Position numbers and translations under genes: made by a program
Source of the DNA: Boswellia sacra
Taxonomy: Eukaryota; Streptophyta; Magnoliopsida; Sapindales; Burseraceae
DNA length: 64,000 nucleotides
Direction of reading: 5' to 3'
Assembly: GCA_013180625.2 (NCBI GenBank)
Contig: SNVD02007596.1
Coordinates: forward strand, 62,001 to 126,000
Part shown: piece by piece, positions 21,480-33,285 of the stretch
Layout of the letters: the number at the start of each line of letters is the position of its first letter
Numbering within the stretch: the first letter of the stretch is position 1
The notes under the pieces: model-generated
Told to the model about the DNA's origin: nothing
The model's database searches: none
What the model saw: the letters and a program-made list of their open reading frames with translations, nothing else

Positions 21480-23240
21480 CGTTCATTTATTTTCTACAAA
21501 GCTTAACAAGGGAGTCAAGGGGAGTCAAGGTTTCAGTAACAACTCAAACAATATCCTATAGGAAGAAGAGCTTCTGAAGAATCTGAAACCCAAAAGAAAA
21601 TGTAATTTTTATTTTGCCAATTTTTGAATAAAATTTTCCTCAAGTTTTAAAGAAATCCGAGGAATTAAACAAATTCGTAAATCATCTAAATTGAACAACA
21701 AAGCCGGTTATTTTGGTACAAAGTTTTTCCCAGCTCTCTAGATTATGAATAATCTAAAATTAGTTGTAACATAAATTCAATTACAAATATGATCTACATC
21801 TACTCATTAAAGGATAGAACTCGTTTAACTTATTTCATAGACGAATCACACACATTCTCATATTTACTCATTTCATACAAATTTTAGCCTGCTTGATTTT
21901 GATGAGAATCGAAATTGTTTGAACAAATTATTTTTTTTAATTACCTCTAAATATTATCAACATCTTTTGATATAAGAAGCCTAATCATGGAACTCAATAT
22001 ATCCCTTTGTTCTTATTCTGCCGAGTCTTGGACTCTTCTTCACCAATAGAAACAACTGCAGTCCAATTGCAATGGGTCAAGCTAAGTGTGGAAGTCCTTT
22101 TGGAGATCCTTAATTGAGGCCTCATTCTAAAATTCGAAATCTGTCCATTTCACATGCAGTGTTTTTTATAATAATAAATGAATAATAAAGAGCATTTAGC
22201 TTGTGTCTAAAAATAAATTTTTTAAATTACTATATCATAAATATAATTATATTCACAAAAATTTTGACATTAATTAAGAAAAATTTATACAATAACTAAA
22301 ACCGTTTTTTAAAAACCATATATGAGAAACAAATAACCTTCTCTCTCTTTTTTTTTTTTTTTTGTTAAGATTTAATATCGATTTCTAAGATGACTTTAGG
22401 AATCCATTTCTACAAATGTTAAACACAAACTCCTTTTCTAAGATTACATAATATATATTAAAAAATATTTTTTTTTTGGGTAATGCATGTATCTATGCAT
22501 TTGATCAACCAAGTGACATGAACATGATGATACTCGTTATTAATATAACAATCCATAATTAATAGAATGTATAAGTTTAATTAGAAGGCTAGAAAGTGTT
22601 TCATGATAAGTCAGAAACTCATTTGAAATCATTTTATGCTTCTTTTAGTCTGAAGAGCCAGCTGTATCAAGATGCTCAGAGAATTAATCTTTTTGACTAT
22701 GAATGGAACATTTACGAAGAGTTGTCAATTAAAAGTTAAAAATGGAAGTTCACATGAGGACGACTTTCGAGCCACAACTCTATAATTTGATTCTTCTACT
22801 AATCTGCTTAATCAACCTCAAATTTCACCAATTAATTGTTTCTATTATTATATACAGTGACTTCTCTGTATTTGCTTTCAAAATCTGTAAGTAGTTGAAA
22901 CTTATGTTATGCATTAATTTGGCTCCTTATGCACCAAACTCAGTTGACATATCTATTAACTACTAGTAAACGTAATACCCAATTTTGGGTGTTCTGACCC
23001 ACGTAGAATTAGAATGTAACAGAGACTAAAGTTTTGGGTAAAACGGGTAAATCACGTCCGGATATTTATCTGAGGAAATCTATTTCGCATTTTGTTTAAT
23101 CTTTTCTTTATCTAATGATCAAAAGCATGATTAGTTGTTTTTGAAATGTATATATATAATGAGATTTTATAAGATAAAAAAATAACAAAATTCACCTATT
23201 TCTTTTATCTATTCCTTAGCTGAACTTTTTTGAACAACAA
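21480..23240. other. AT-rich intergenic stretch
   Basis: No gene, RNA or mobile element is recognised. It contains T-runs (about 22347-22364) and scattered short open frames only. Confidence 0.55.
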
Positions 23241-23701
23241 GGGCATGTTTGACGTGTGGAATAGTATAGGATAAAAGATACTGTTTGCATCTTGGATAAC
23301 ATTAAGTGCACACTGTAGCGCATAAATGGTAACCAAATTATACATAAATCTGGGTTGGGTTAATGCCACATAAACATTAACCTATGCTATATTTAAATAA
23401 TTAATTTTTGGTTAGATATTTAATAAATTATATATATTCTATAACTAATTTAATATAAATAATTAATAAGCTTATTATAATTTAAAAATATTTGTTATTT
23501 TTAAATATTTTAATTATTACAAAGAACTTAGTTCATTTTAATATAGTTTTTTATCAAACACAGTGTTGTATAGCATTTAAATAATACAGTGACAAACCAA
23601 CCACAGTGTAAAATTTACTCAATCCTATACAATACAATTCAATGTAATATTTTCCAATGTAATCATAGTTGTACTGTCTTATACGGTGCATCAAACATGT
23701 C
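23241..23701. mobile_element. Candidate MITE with GGCATGTTTGA-like terminal inverted repeats
   Basis: The left end reads GGGCATGTTTGACG and the reverse complement of the right end reads GACATGTTTGATG. The interior is AT-rich and non-coding, and the size (461 bp) fits a MITE. I could not find a clean target duplication, so the superfamily (hAT- or Harbinger-like) is open and the boundaries may be off by some bases. Confidence 0.5.
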
Positions 23702-26700
23702 ATAAATGCTATTATATCCTAGACAAGTATGAAGGATGGTTATGTGAATGGTTATAAGTTTTTGTTATGTCAACTTGAGTCCATACATTTAATAAAAATT
23801 ATGATCAATCAAATTTTCATATTTTAAAAATTTTTCAGGTAACAATAACAAAATGTTAATGAATCCTTTGATCCATTCTTAAAATAAAGGTCATAATCAA
23901 TAAAAAGGACTCGCATTCTTGTCTTACTAGTCAATTATTTAAATCCCAATATATATATATATATATATTACATAACGCTTATTTGTGTTTACTATTTTTC
24001 TTTTTAACTTTTACTTTCACATGTGGAAGTCAATTCATTGTATGACTATATTCTCCAATATTATATTCCCATATTTTAATTAATTATATTCTCAATTGTG
24101 CTTGTTCAGATTAGGTCACTCTTCAAATATATAATATATAGATGACTTAAGTGAAAGTATATAGTGGATTCACGTAAGCTTCATATATATCCTCTCCACT
24201 GTGAACCATTCCTTGATGGGATTGGATCGGTTATCCTTAAACAAAATTATGATATCATCACAAAGAATGTTTAGATTCATCCAAAGCACTTGCTACACAC
24301 CTCTAATTCTTGCTTTTATCAATTCATTAATTTGTTGCAAGTTCATGTTGTGATGCAATTAATATTAATACCATTAATGTCTCTTTCATATATATTGATT
24401 TGCTTGCTTAAATCTTGGTGTAGTCCCAACTAATCATATATTTATATATACACAAATCATTATAATTAATAGAAATCTATATAAAAGGTTGAACAACTGA
24501 ACCCTAATTAACATGCATTTTGGGCGAATGCAAACTAACCCATGTAGCTGTCATCCCCAAACATCTAATATATACTTTACTCTCTCATATGGGTTGGTGT
24601 CCCACTTTGAATTTGGACTACCAAATCCTGTCACAAACAAGTAGTGAAAGTTGAAGTAAGAAGGATGCACAATTAATCTTGTTTGTCCAATGGTTACCAT
24701 TGCTCTTATTATACTCACTTTAAAAAGTATATGCCTAAGAGTCAGGTTATAATACATATAAGAGATTCCGTTTAAGGCGAAAATATCATATATGTCATCT
24801 TATCAGTACGTTTTCTAATAAAATTGGGTTAGTGCATATAAATTTATTGAATGAATGTAAAATAGTATGATATGATATGATTTTTCAAGTATGATTAGTG
24901 GTGAAGAACGAAGTTTAGATTCTAGTTTTGGAGTCATGTTTAGTTTGTATTCTCCTTTTTGACGCATGTATGCTTTACGTTTTAAAGCCGTCAAGAGAAT
25001 TCAGTTAAACGTAGTTATCCAAGTGAAGTGTTATTGGTGAGGCTGGTGGGTTGGGCCCTGGGTTTACGTTCCCTTTGAAAAATCTCCAAAAAAGTTTCAA
25101 TAACGGATTTAGTTCAACCACTTAAACGACGACTCTTCCCACTTGCACTTGATTATTTAATTAAATCTCTTCATATATCTCAAGCTTGTGATTGAGACAA
25201 GCAATAACAATTCCCTCTTCTATATTTTATTTCAACTTTTGCCACGATACGTCCCTTTGGTGTTAAAAATGGCTTTATATAATATAAAAATTAATAGTAT
25301 AACTGTGCGTACTATTTCTATCAAAATATATGTGAAATTCTAGAGGGAATTTTATACTGATACTAGAGGTTTGGGCTGACTAACGCCTAAACTAAGTTTA
25401 GTTTTTGAAATGTTAATATTAGTTTTTGTTAAAATGTGGGATCTTTAACTAGTCTATATAAACAATGTGATATTTTCTATTGTACAAAATCGTTTTCATA
25501 AGATTATTAACTATGCATCATAAAAAGAAAAAAAAATCTAAAATGAAAAAAACATATCACCTCATTTTTATACATATTCAATAATAACATTATTTATATA
25601 TAATCAATTGTAATTTTAAGTGGTTGAATATACTATAACATGATATTATTGATTATATACGCAGATAATGTGGTACGTTTATCCTCCTAAGATTTTTTCA
25701 ATAAAAATACATATTTATAATCTTATCATATATTGTTTGAGTATCATATTTTGATTAGTGATAATGTTCAATGTTATGAGTAGCATACAATCGGAGTCAA
25801 AAACAAAATTGTGATTATGAAAATTAATCAAGATTAAGAGCCTTTTTAAGATGGTGGCAATTATATGAATCCATGAGTGTTTTTAAGTACAAAATACAAA
25901 TAAGCACAATATAGAGATGTAGATTGCCCAACAACAAAAATAAACAAAGCAAAAAGCTTTTCCCAATACCGACGATGGCATAAAATTGAAGATCCCTCTT
26001 GGTGCCCCATGGCCATGCTAAAGTACAACAACCAGCAATACCATCCAATAATGCCAACCCAGACAACACTTTCAATTGGGTCATCTACAGTCTTCGCCTC
26101 ATCTGCTTTGTCAGTGATACTGCTTTTCATTGATGGAGAAAGACTCCAAAAAAAGTTTTAAATAAGATGGATGTAACACATCATTTGCAAATCTAATAAA
26201 ATTTCATTTAAAAAGTATGTAATCAAGTAAAAGAGTGAAAAAAATTTAAAAAAATACATACATGAAATACTTTTATCGAATAAGTTTTTATATAATGTGA
26301 TACAGTACCCATCCCACCTTAAATTTTTTTTAGAGAAAATGAGAATATGAATGGTATGAAACCACCCATCTAAAACTTTTTCTATGAACACTATTGATTG
26401 GTCAACCTAAGGCATGGTAATGCTATTGTTGATATTGTTGGCGCATGCGGATATAATTACACTTTATGATCACAAATTAACATGTCAAAGATACTGATTA
26501 AAATGAAACAAAAAGTTAAAAAAAAAAAAACATATCACATGTTTTGAAAATTGAATAATTGAGCCATAGAAAGACTTAACAAGAGGGACCAATTAATGAG
26601 GCTTTATTCAGAAGCAGCAGCAGCCCCATTATTGCACAGGCTCTCATGTCCTAACTGCTAGGCCAAGTTGTTCTGGGGTAAAGTTACCCACTTCTCACAA

Positions 26701-27837
26701 TTTCTATGCCATTCCTCTACGTCTTCTTATTCTTCTATACATGTTATTAATTTATATACTTTCATAATAAAATTCTATTGTTTAAATATTTATTTCAAAG
26801 CTATTGTTCATAAAAGTAATTATCATAAATATGAAATTTGTAAATAATTCATATATTCAAGAAGTCTTGGGTGAGGCTGGAAGAATATTTGGACTTCTAT
26901 ATAATAAATCATCTTGTGTTTACATTCATTGTAAAAGCATATTAATTACGGTATCAATATTTTGAGTAAGAGTGCAGATAGAATAAATAATTATATGAAC
27001 CAATTTTATTAGTTAGACATTATAAATAAAACGCAGTCTATCATGTCAAAGATTCTTATACTAAAAAGGATAATAAATTTAAAACATAATTTTATTATTA
27101 GATGAAACATATAAGTTATATGGTGCGACACTGTAATAATATAAGATTTTTTTTCCTTCCATTGTGTATAAAATCCAATTAAATTATTAGTGAATTAAGA
27201 TATACATTATTTAGTAGTCACAAACTTTTCTTAGATTTAGATTAGACCATAATTAGGATATAATCACTCAATATTACAAAAATGTTTCCTCTTAACATAA
27301 TTGATTAATTACCCATGTTAGGTTCTACATTTTAACACCGATCTAATAAAATCACCTTGTAATAAATCCAAATATATATATATATATATAATTATTATTA
27401 TTATTATTTTTAATCTATGATCACCTCCCCTGACCGTAGCTTATCCTTGATTTTGTTTTTCTTTCTTTTTTTTTTTGTCGTAGAATAAAAATAAATAAAT
27501 AAATAAATAGTTGTTCCCGCGCTTAGTGCTGCGCCGTGAACCGTACGGACATGGGAGGCTTTAATTTAGTAAGTATATCAGATAACCTGAAAGACCAAAG
27601 AGACTGAAATACCTAAAATGCCCTGGGAAAGCGGTGTATTTTTAGCATCGTGGGTGGGTTCGTTAATGCCCCTGTAGGGGTATTAGGAGCGTTAGTAACG
27701 GCAGAAACCACGAAAGGGAAGACAGGGACGGGCGAGATTTGACGTGGAGAGGTTGTAAATGAAATTAAAGGTTAAAAAATGAGGAAAATGAAAAAAAAAT
27801 AAAAGATGAGCTGTGGAAATTACAGATGGGGAGTTCG
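23702..27837. other. AT-rich intergenic stretch upstream of the kinase gene
   Basis: It is mostly AT-rich with TA runs at about 23950-23968 and 27371-27390. Two overlapping minus-strand open frames at 25824-26130 are hydrophobic and might be a decayed membrane-protein fragment, but I recognise no family. The last 400 bases become GC-richer and probably include the kinase promoter. Confidence 0.5.
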
Positions 27838-27845
27838 TATAAATA
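27838..27845 (+). promoter_or_regulatory. Candidate TATA box of the RBK1-like gene
   Basis: TATAAATA lies 324 bases upstream of the start codon. The intervening leader is pyrimidine-rich in places (TTCCCTCCTTTGTCTCGC near 27980), as expected of a plant 5' UTR. The transcript start is inferred at about 27870. Confidence 0.6.
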
Positions 27846-28161
27846 CAAATATAGAATGTTTTGCATTCCAAATCACGCACAAGCTGGATATAGCTTGCTT
27901 GCTTAGCCATTCCATTTAAGAATATACCAAATTTGAGAGTTGTTCTTTAGCTCCTGGGGAGGGTTTTTGTTGTTCCTTTCCCTCCTTTGTCTCGCGCTCA
28001 GCTCCACTTTTCATCATCTCTTTCCCTCGGTTTTGAATTCTCTGAATCATGTAGAGGAGGAGTTACGGAGCTTTTTATCCAAGGCTACATTTTTGTAGCT
28101 TTTCTGGCTTTATTCGAGTGGTAAATTAGAAACTAATTAAAGCCTCAGAAAAACTTGGATA

Positions 28162-30816
28162 ATGGCTATGCTTGGTGAGTTTCTCCCTTTAATTTATTTT
28201 TTTATGTGGGTTCCTTTTGTTTGAAGAGAAATGGTTGGAAACGAGCAGAGAATCGATTTTCTTTTTTTTTTTTTTCTGATATGGGGTTATTGTATTTGTA
28301 TGTTCGAGATGAGGGAAATTTATATTTGTGTGTGGATTTTTTTTTTTTTTTGGTTATGGATTTGATGCAGAGACAAATGAGGTAAAAGAAAACGCAAGTG
28401 AGGTAAAAGAAAACGCAGAGATGGAACCGACGACCGTAGCGGTTGTTTTGCCAGAAGGGGAGAACGCAAAGGATTCGGCTTCACCTAGAGGAGTTTTAGA
28501 GATTCCCATTGTAGGCACTGATTCTGATAATAGTAGCAGCGATTATAGCACAACGGAGGAGAAATCTACGCCTCAGAGATCGTCGAATCGCGGTGAGGGT
28601 TATGGTTCGCAGTGGAAGAGCATGATTGATACAATCAAGAAGAAATCTGTTAGAAGGTTCTCTGTTATTCCTCTGCTTACAAATTATGACCTTACAAGGA
28701 CGAATCTTTGGAAGAAATTGGCTAAGATTCAGAACTCTGAGGACGAACCTATACGTGTACCTATGGCTAAGCCTTCCTGGAGGAATTTTGAATATGGAGA
28801 GCTCTCCGCTGCAACTAATCACTTCAGCTCTGGTAAGAAAAAAAAAATTCAATAGATGATCTTACTTTTCATTTTGTTGATTAATTACCGCTGCCGCTGG
28901 TCAGCTTAATAATCTATAATGGTTTGGAAAAACGTTAAAAATTAGGCACAAACTATTGACTTTAACCTTCAGTCATCATATCACAAAACAAAATTCCAAG
29001 AGTGTTTTCCACAACTTATCTATTCAAGTCAATTGTTTGTGCTCTTGAATAGGACCTGTCACATAGCAAATTAGTTTTTTTTTTTTTTTTTGGGGAGTTA
29101 ATTATCTTGGATATTTATTAGTTTTTGACCATCAAGAAGACCGAGGCTGCATTTTTCTTGCTTGGATGTACCCTAAGTATTCATACATTGAATTCAACGT
29201 GGTTTGAGTATTCCCAATTAATACAATTTCTGCTTGAAAACAACTTGCTTGCAGATAGGTACCCTTTTGACCAATTCGTCAGCATAGGAAAATATAGACA
29301 TGTCAATAAATTTAATCAATTGGTTCTAAATATGTTTGTGTAGAGAACTTGATTGGGAAAGGAGGGCATGCAGAAGTGTATAGAGGGTGCTTACCGGACG
29401 GGGAAGTTGTAGCAATAAAGAAGCTAGTAAATGATGAGAAGGAAGAGGAGGATAGAGTGAGTGATTTCTTGTCAGAACTTGGGATTATTGCACACATTAA
29501 CCATCCAAATGCAGCTCATTTGATTGGCTTCAGCACTGAGAAAGGTCTATATCTTGTCCTCCAGTTTCTCCCGCATGGTAGCCTTGCCTCGCTGCTTTTT
29601 GGTACTGTACCCATAAATCAAATTCGTCCATCTCTTCCTCTTAACCATGCAAATGCTACTATATTGATGCTAATTCCTATGTGATGTTCTCATCATTTCA
29701 GGTTCAGAAGAGTGTGTAGAATGGGACATAAGGTTTAAGATAGCTTTAGGCGTAGCAGAAGGACTGCAGTATCTCCACCATGACTGTCATAGGCGTATAA
29801 TTCACAGAGATATCAAAGCATCTAATATTTTACTGAGTGAGGACTTTGATGCTCAGGTTAATAAATTTTCTTAAACTTCTCTCCAGCGTGTTTTAGCCAT
29901 TGTTTTCAATCAATTATGTGCATAAGCATCTGATATTCTATCCGTTTCAAGCAGATATCCGATTTTGGACTGGCAAAATGGCTTCCAGAAAATTGGCCTC
30001 ACCATGTTGTGTTTCCTATTGAAGGGACATTCGGGTTAGGCTTGCAACTTCAATAATTTGTTACTAACGAACATATATTATTTTATAGAAAAATTATGAA
30101 CTCTAAGTTACTTATCTCAAAATGTACTGCAGTTATTTGGCTCCTGAGTACTTTATGCATGGAATTGTTGATGAAAAAACTGATGTATTTGCATACGGGG
30201 TCTTACTACTGGAGCTGATAACGGGTCGTCGTGCGGTGGATTCATGTAGACAAAGCCTTGTGATGTGGGTACGATTTGCCTTTTCTCCAAGACCTGTCAA
30301 ATTTGTACCTGAACTTTCATCAAAACAAAAGAAGAACTCAATCCATGCCACAATTCAAGTTTACAGGAATTGCAACCGAGTCTCATTATCTTGGTTGTTT
30401 TATGCAGGCAAAACCGCTGCTTGACTCGAATAATGTTAAAGAATTAGTAGATCCTCGATTGGGAGACTCTTATGACCCTGTTGAAATGAAACGCGCAATG
30501 TTGACAGCTTCAATGTGCATTAATAATGTATCAACAGTGCGTCCACACATGAATCGGGTAACACTAAACTATACAAATTATTTATATCTTTTCAGTCTGT
30601 TGTGGCTTGTTTTGTCAATTAGGCCCGATGAGTTAATATGCAAAATCGCAGGTAGTGCTGGCATTGAGAGGTGAGGATGGAGTTGGAGATCAGTTGAAGC
30701 CAAGGCATAGTGCGAGTAGGTCGACAGTCATTTTGGATGGTTGTGACTTGCAGGATTATACGTGTACTAGCTATCTCAATGATCTAAATCGTCACATGCA
30801 GCTTGTGATGGAATGA
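28162..30816 (+). CDS. RBK1: Receptor-like cytoplasmic kinase, RLCK VI (RBK1-like), 8 exons
   Basis: A soluble Ser/Thr kinase related to Arabidopsis RBK1/RBK2, which bind ROP GTPases in the cytoplasm. Exons: 28162-28174, 28371-28832, 29344-29601, 29702-29856, 29955-30034, 30133-30268, 30408-30557 and 30652-30816. These give 1419 nt (472 aa) in frame with GT..AG introns. Residues 1-140 are Ser-rich, with a 21-bp tandem duplication encoding EVKENA twice. The kinase follows a [16 protein letters not shown] entry. Visible motifs are the glycine loop ([10 protein letters not shown], 162-171), catalytic lysine (K184 in VAIKK), HRDIKASN (D281), DFG (D299) and the APE region (326-328). All catalytic residues are present, so it should be active. 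There is no signal peptide or membrane segment. RBK1 rather than RBK2 is chosen because AIL6 lies next to it, as in Arabidopsis. Confidence 0.92.
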
Positions 30817-31462
30817 TTTTTACTTTATTATATAAGATGCGCTATACTTGATGATGCTCCTAGCAACTGCTGCTGCTGCTTATCGTAACTTTTCTGTGTT
30901 TAAATCAAAGAGTGGTGTGGCCCTGACCTTTGTACAGAATCAAATCAATGCTACTTGTTTTCTTTCACAGAAATCCCTGCCTGCAAACCCATTCAAACAA
31001 CTGTCAAAAGATTGGAAAGAACAAAATCACAAATAAATACATAATAATTGTGAGAGTTACGAAAATAGGCAAAAACTAGTAAGAGTATAAGAAAATTTGA
31101 TAAACGTTTAAAATTTGTGAATTAAATTTGTGAATTTTAACTTCGTCTATCCAATCCACAAACATTTTGGTGTTCAGTATTACTCCGATATAATGATTAA
31201 GTATCGAATGTTAAGATCCATAATTATCAAGATGTTCAATATGCATACATATACATACCGGACACAACCTTTAATTTGGGGGTTTTTTATCCAATATATA
31301 AATTCAATACTTTAAAAGTAACAAAAATAAAAGCAACGGTCCAGATTGATTTTAAGAAATCTGATCACGTGATTATGCTTCACCGCTCTACAGAAAAAGC
31401 AGATCTACACCATTCAGCTGAGATAGATTATCAAAAACTGAAAAAACAAAAAAGAAAAAAAA
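30817..31462. other. Spacer between RBK1-like and TPR genes
   Basis: This 646-bp stretch should contain the 3' UTR of the kinase and the promoter of the TPR gene. A TATATAAAT motif at 31295-31303 is a possible TATA box for the latter. Short open frames here lack domains. Confidence 0.5.
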
Positions 31463-32041
31463 ATGGCAACAGAAATTCTAGTTCAAGTTGGTGTCTTGAT
31501 TCTAACACTAGCGATCTTCTATATGCTACACTACTTCTCAAATCAGCCCTTAACCAGACTCCGAGCCAAAACCCGAACCACCATCCAGACCGACCGCCAC
31601 CTAGCTCAAGCTACTCGTCTTCTGGGTCGAGCCAAATCCATGCCAGACAAAGCTAAGTCCCACACCATGGCCAAACACGCCCTAACCGAAGCTCAAACCG
31701 CCATTTCTCTCAGCCCGAGGGACCCACAGCCTCACATCCTCAAAGCCCAGGCCCTAGAATTCATGGGACATCAAAGCTCGGCCTTGGGCTCGCTCGATTT
31801 GGCGTTGAGGCTACCGCGGGTGAAGTCACTCTCGGGGAAGGAGCGTGGGGATTTGCTAGTCAAGAGAGCTGAGTTGAAGCTGGGCGTTAATAAGAGAAGA
31901 CGAGTTGACTCGGCCGTGGAGGATCTGACAGAGGCGGTCAAGCTGAGTCAAGGTGAGTGCGACCATAAAGTGTTCGGTTTGTTGAGCGCGTGCTATGAGT
32001 TTAAGGGCACGAAAGAAGAGGCCAGGAAGATTGGGCTTTGA
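31463..32041 (+). CDS. Membrane-anchored TPR-like protein, intronless, 192 aa
   Basis: The start is in good plant context (AAAAAAATGGC). Residues about 6-25 (LVQVGVLILTLAIFYMLHYF) form one hydrophobic anchor, followed by basic residues, suggesting the rest faces the cytosol. Residues about 70-170 contain TPR-like helical pairs: AKHALTEAQTAISLSPRDPQ, AKSLEFMGHQ-like and DSAVEDLTEAVKLS segments. TPR domains bind partner proteins. The coding strand is noticeably GC-richer than its surroundings, which supports a real gene. It ends with TGA at 32039. It is convergent with the AP2 gene. No precise function is recognised; plants have a small family of similar one-exon TPR-like proteins. Confidence 0.8.
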   Translation: MATEILVQVGVLILTLAIFYMLHYFSNQPLTRLRAKTRTTIQTDRHLAQATRLLGRAKSMPDKAKSHTMAKHALTEAQTAISLSPRDPQPHILKAQALEFMGHQSSALGSLDLALRLPRVKSLSGKERGDLLVKRAELKLGVNKRRRVDSAVEDLTEAVKLSQGECDHKVFGLLSACYEFKGTKEEARKIGL

Positions 32042-33285
32042 GATCGGCCTTTGAGATCGGTCCATTATCTGGCTGCCTGTCAGTGATTGGTTTGGCCCAG
32101 TTGGAGTTTCATTTTTTGTGGTCTTCTTTTTCTTTTTCTTTTTCTTTTTTGGAAATTTATTTTTAAGTAGAGACACAAATTAGACTAATTTTCTTAAAAT
32201 GATTGACAAATTTGATCAAATTCATTAGATATTACAGAGTGTAGCATATCTTATTTTGAGTCATGATTTCAAGTTTTACGTATTATGTAAATTCTATGTT
32301 TCACTTTAGAAATTCCGGCCTCTTGTTTTAATTATCAATGTAGAGAAATTTAGTTTGTTTTTGTGGGCCTATCAAACCATAGTGTAATTTTCTACATTAT
32401 TACATGTAAATAGATGCTATATGCGACCACTTTAATCTCACTTTCATGTAAATGCGAGAATTTATGTAAAACAATTTTTTTAAATACAAAGTTACCATAA
32501 ATCATAATGGGAATGAGAATGAGAATGAACCCAAATGACATGATATCAAAAAGTTATCAAGTCCTATTTATCAGGATTTAAAATTGGTTGTTAGTATCAT
32601 TCGACATTGCTGATTTATTTTGATTATGATCAGAGTTCATGAAATGTTATAGCTTTTAAAGAGGCCCATCCGTTTGATTTTAAGTGGCAGTCTACCACAA
32701 AATGAAAAGTGAAGAAACATACTTTAATTTATTACAAGTTGCACAAGGACTTTTCAAACAAACTCTGGAGCATGAACTGCAACTTGCAATATCATTATCA
32801 TTAAAGCTGCAAGTCTGAAAGAAAAATCAAACAGCTCCACATAATGTTCAAAATTGACATATTTCAAACAATGCTGGAGAGAGCTTTTTGTCGTGGTTGA
32901 TAATCATCAAGATATGCCTATCATTACTAAAGGTAACCATGATAAATGATGATCAAGAACTTGAAAGCAGTGAAAAGATGGTAAAAATATTCCAAATTTT
33001 GGTGCAACCATACCCAGGTGACCCATTCAACATGTTCTGAATCTTACCATATCAAGATAAGTTACTTACAGAACCAAGTTTCATTCTTACTTGTAAGTAG
33101 AACTTAATTTAGCCATCAAATAAAAAAACTACTGCATGTCTTTCCTACAACTGCCAAAGGTTAAGAGCTAGATTTGGGGTGAGACAGTCAGACAAAAGGT
33201 CAGCTGGAAAGAAGGTGATAAACAAACCCTGCTGCTATTGTTAGCTGAATTGCAACTATGGTGAAGTTAAACTGCTTGGTCATTT
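32042..33285. other. Spacer between convergent TPR and AIL6-like genes
   Basis: It holds the 3' UTRs of both genes and a short CTTTTT microsatellite (32122-32150). Nothing else is recognised. Confidence 0.55.

Noticed and set aside
24551..24757. 68-codon minus-strand open frame
   Set aside because: It is short, isolated, and has no splice context or family match that I recognise.
25824..26130. Two overlapping hydrophobic minus-strand frames
   Set aside because: They could be a decayed membrane-protein fragment, but neither frame matches a family I know and no neighbouring exons are visible.
31276..31656. 126-codon frame overlapping the TPR gene start
   Set aside because: It is the alternative frame of the TPR gene; the TPR frame has better context, a membrane anchor and TPR motifs.
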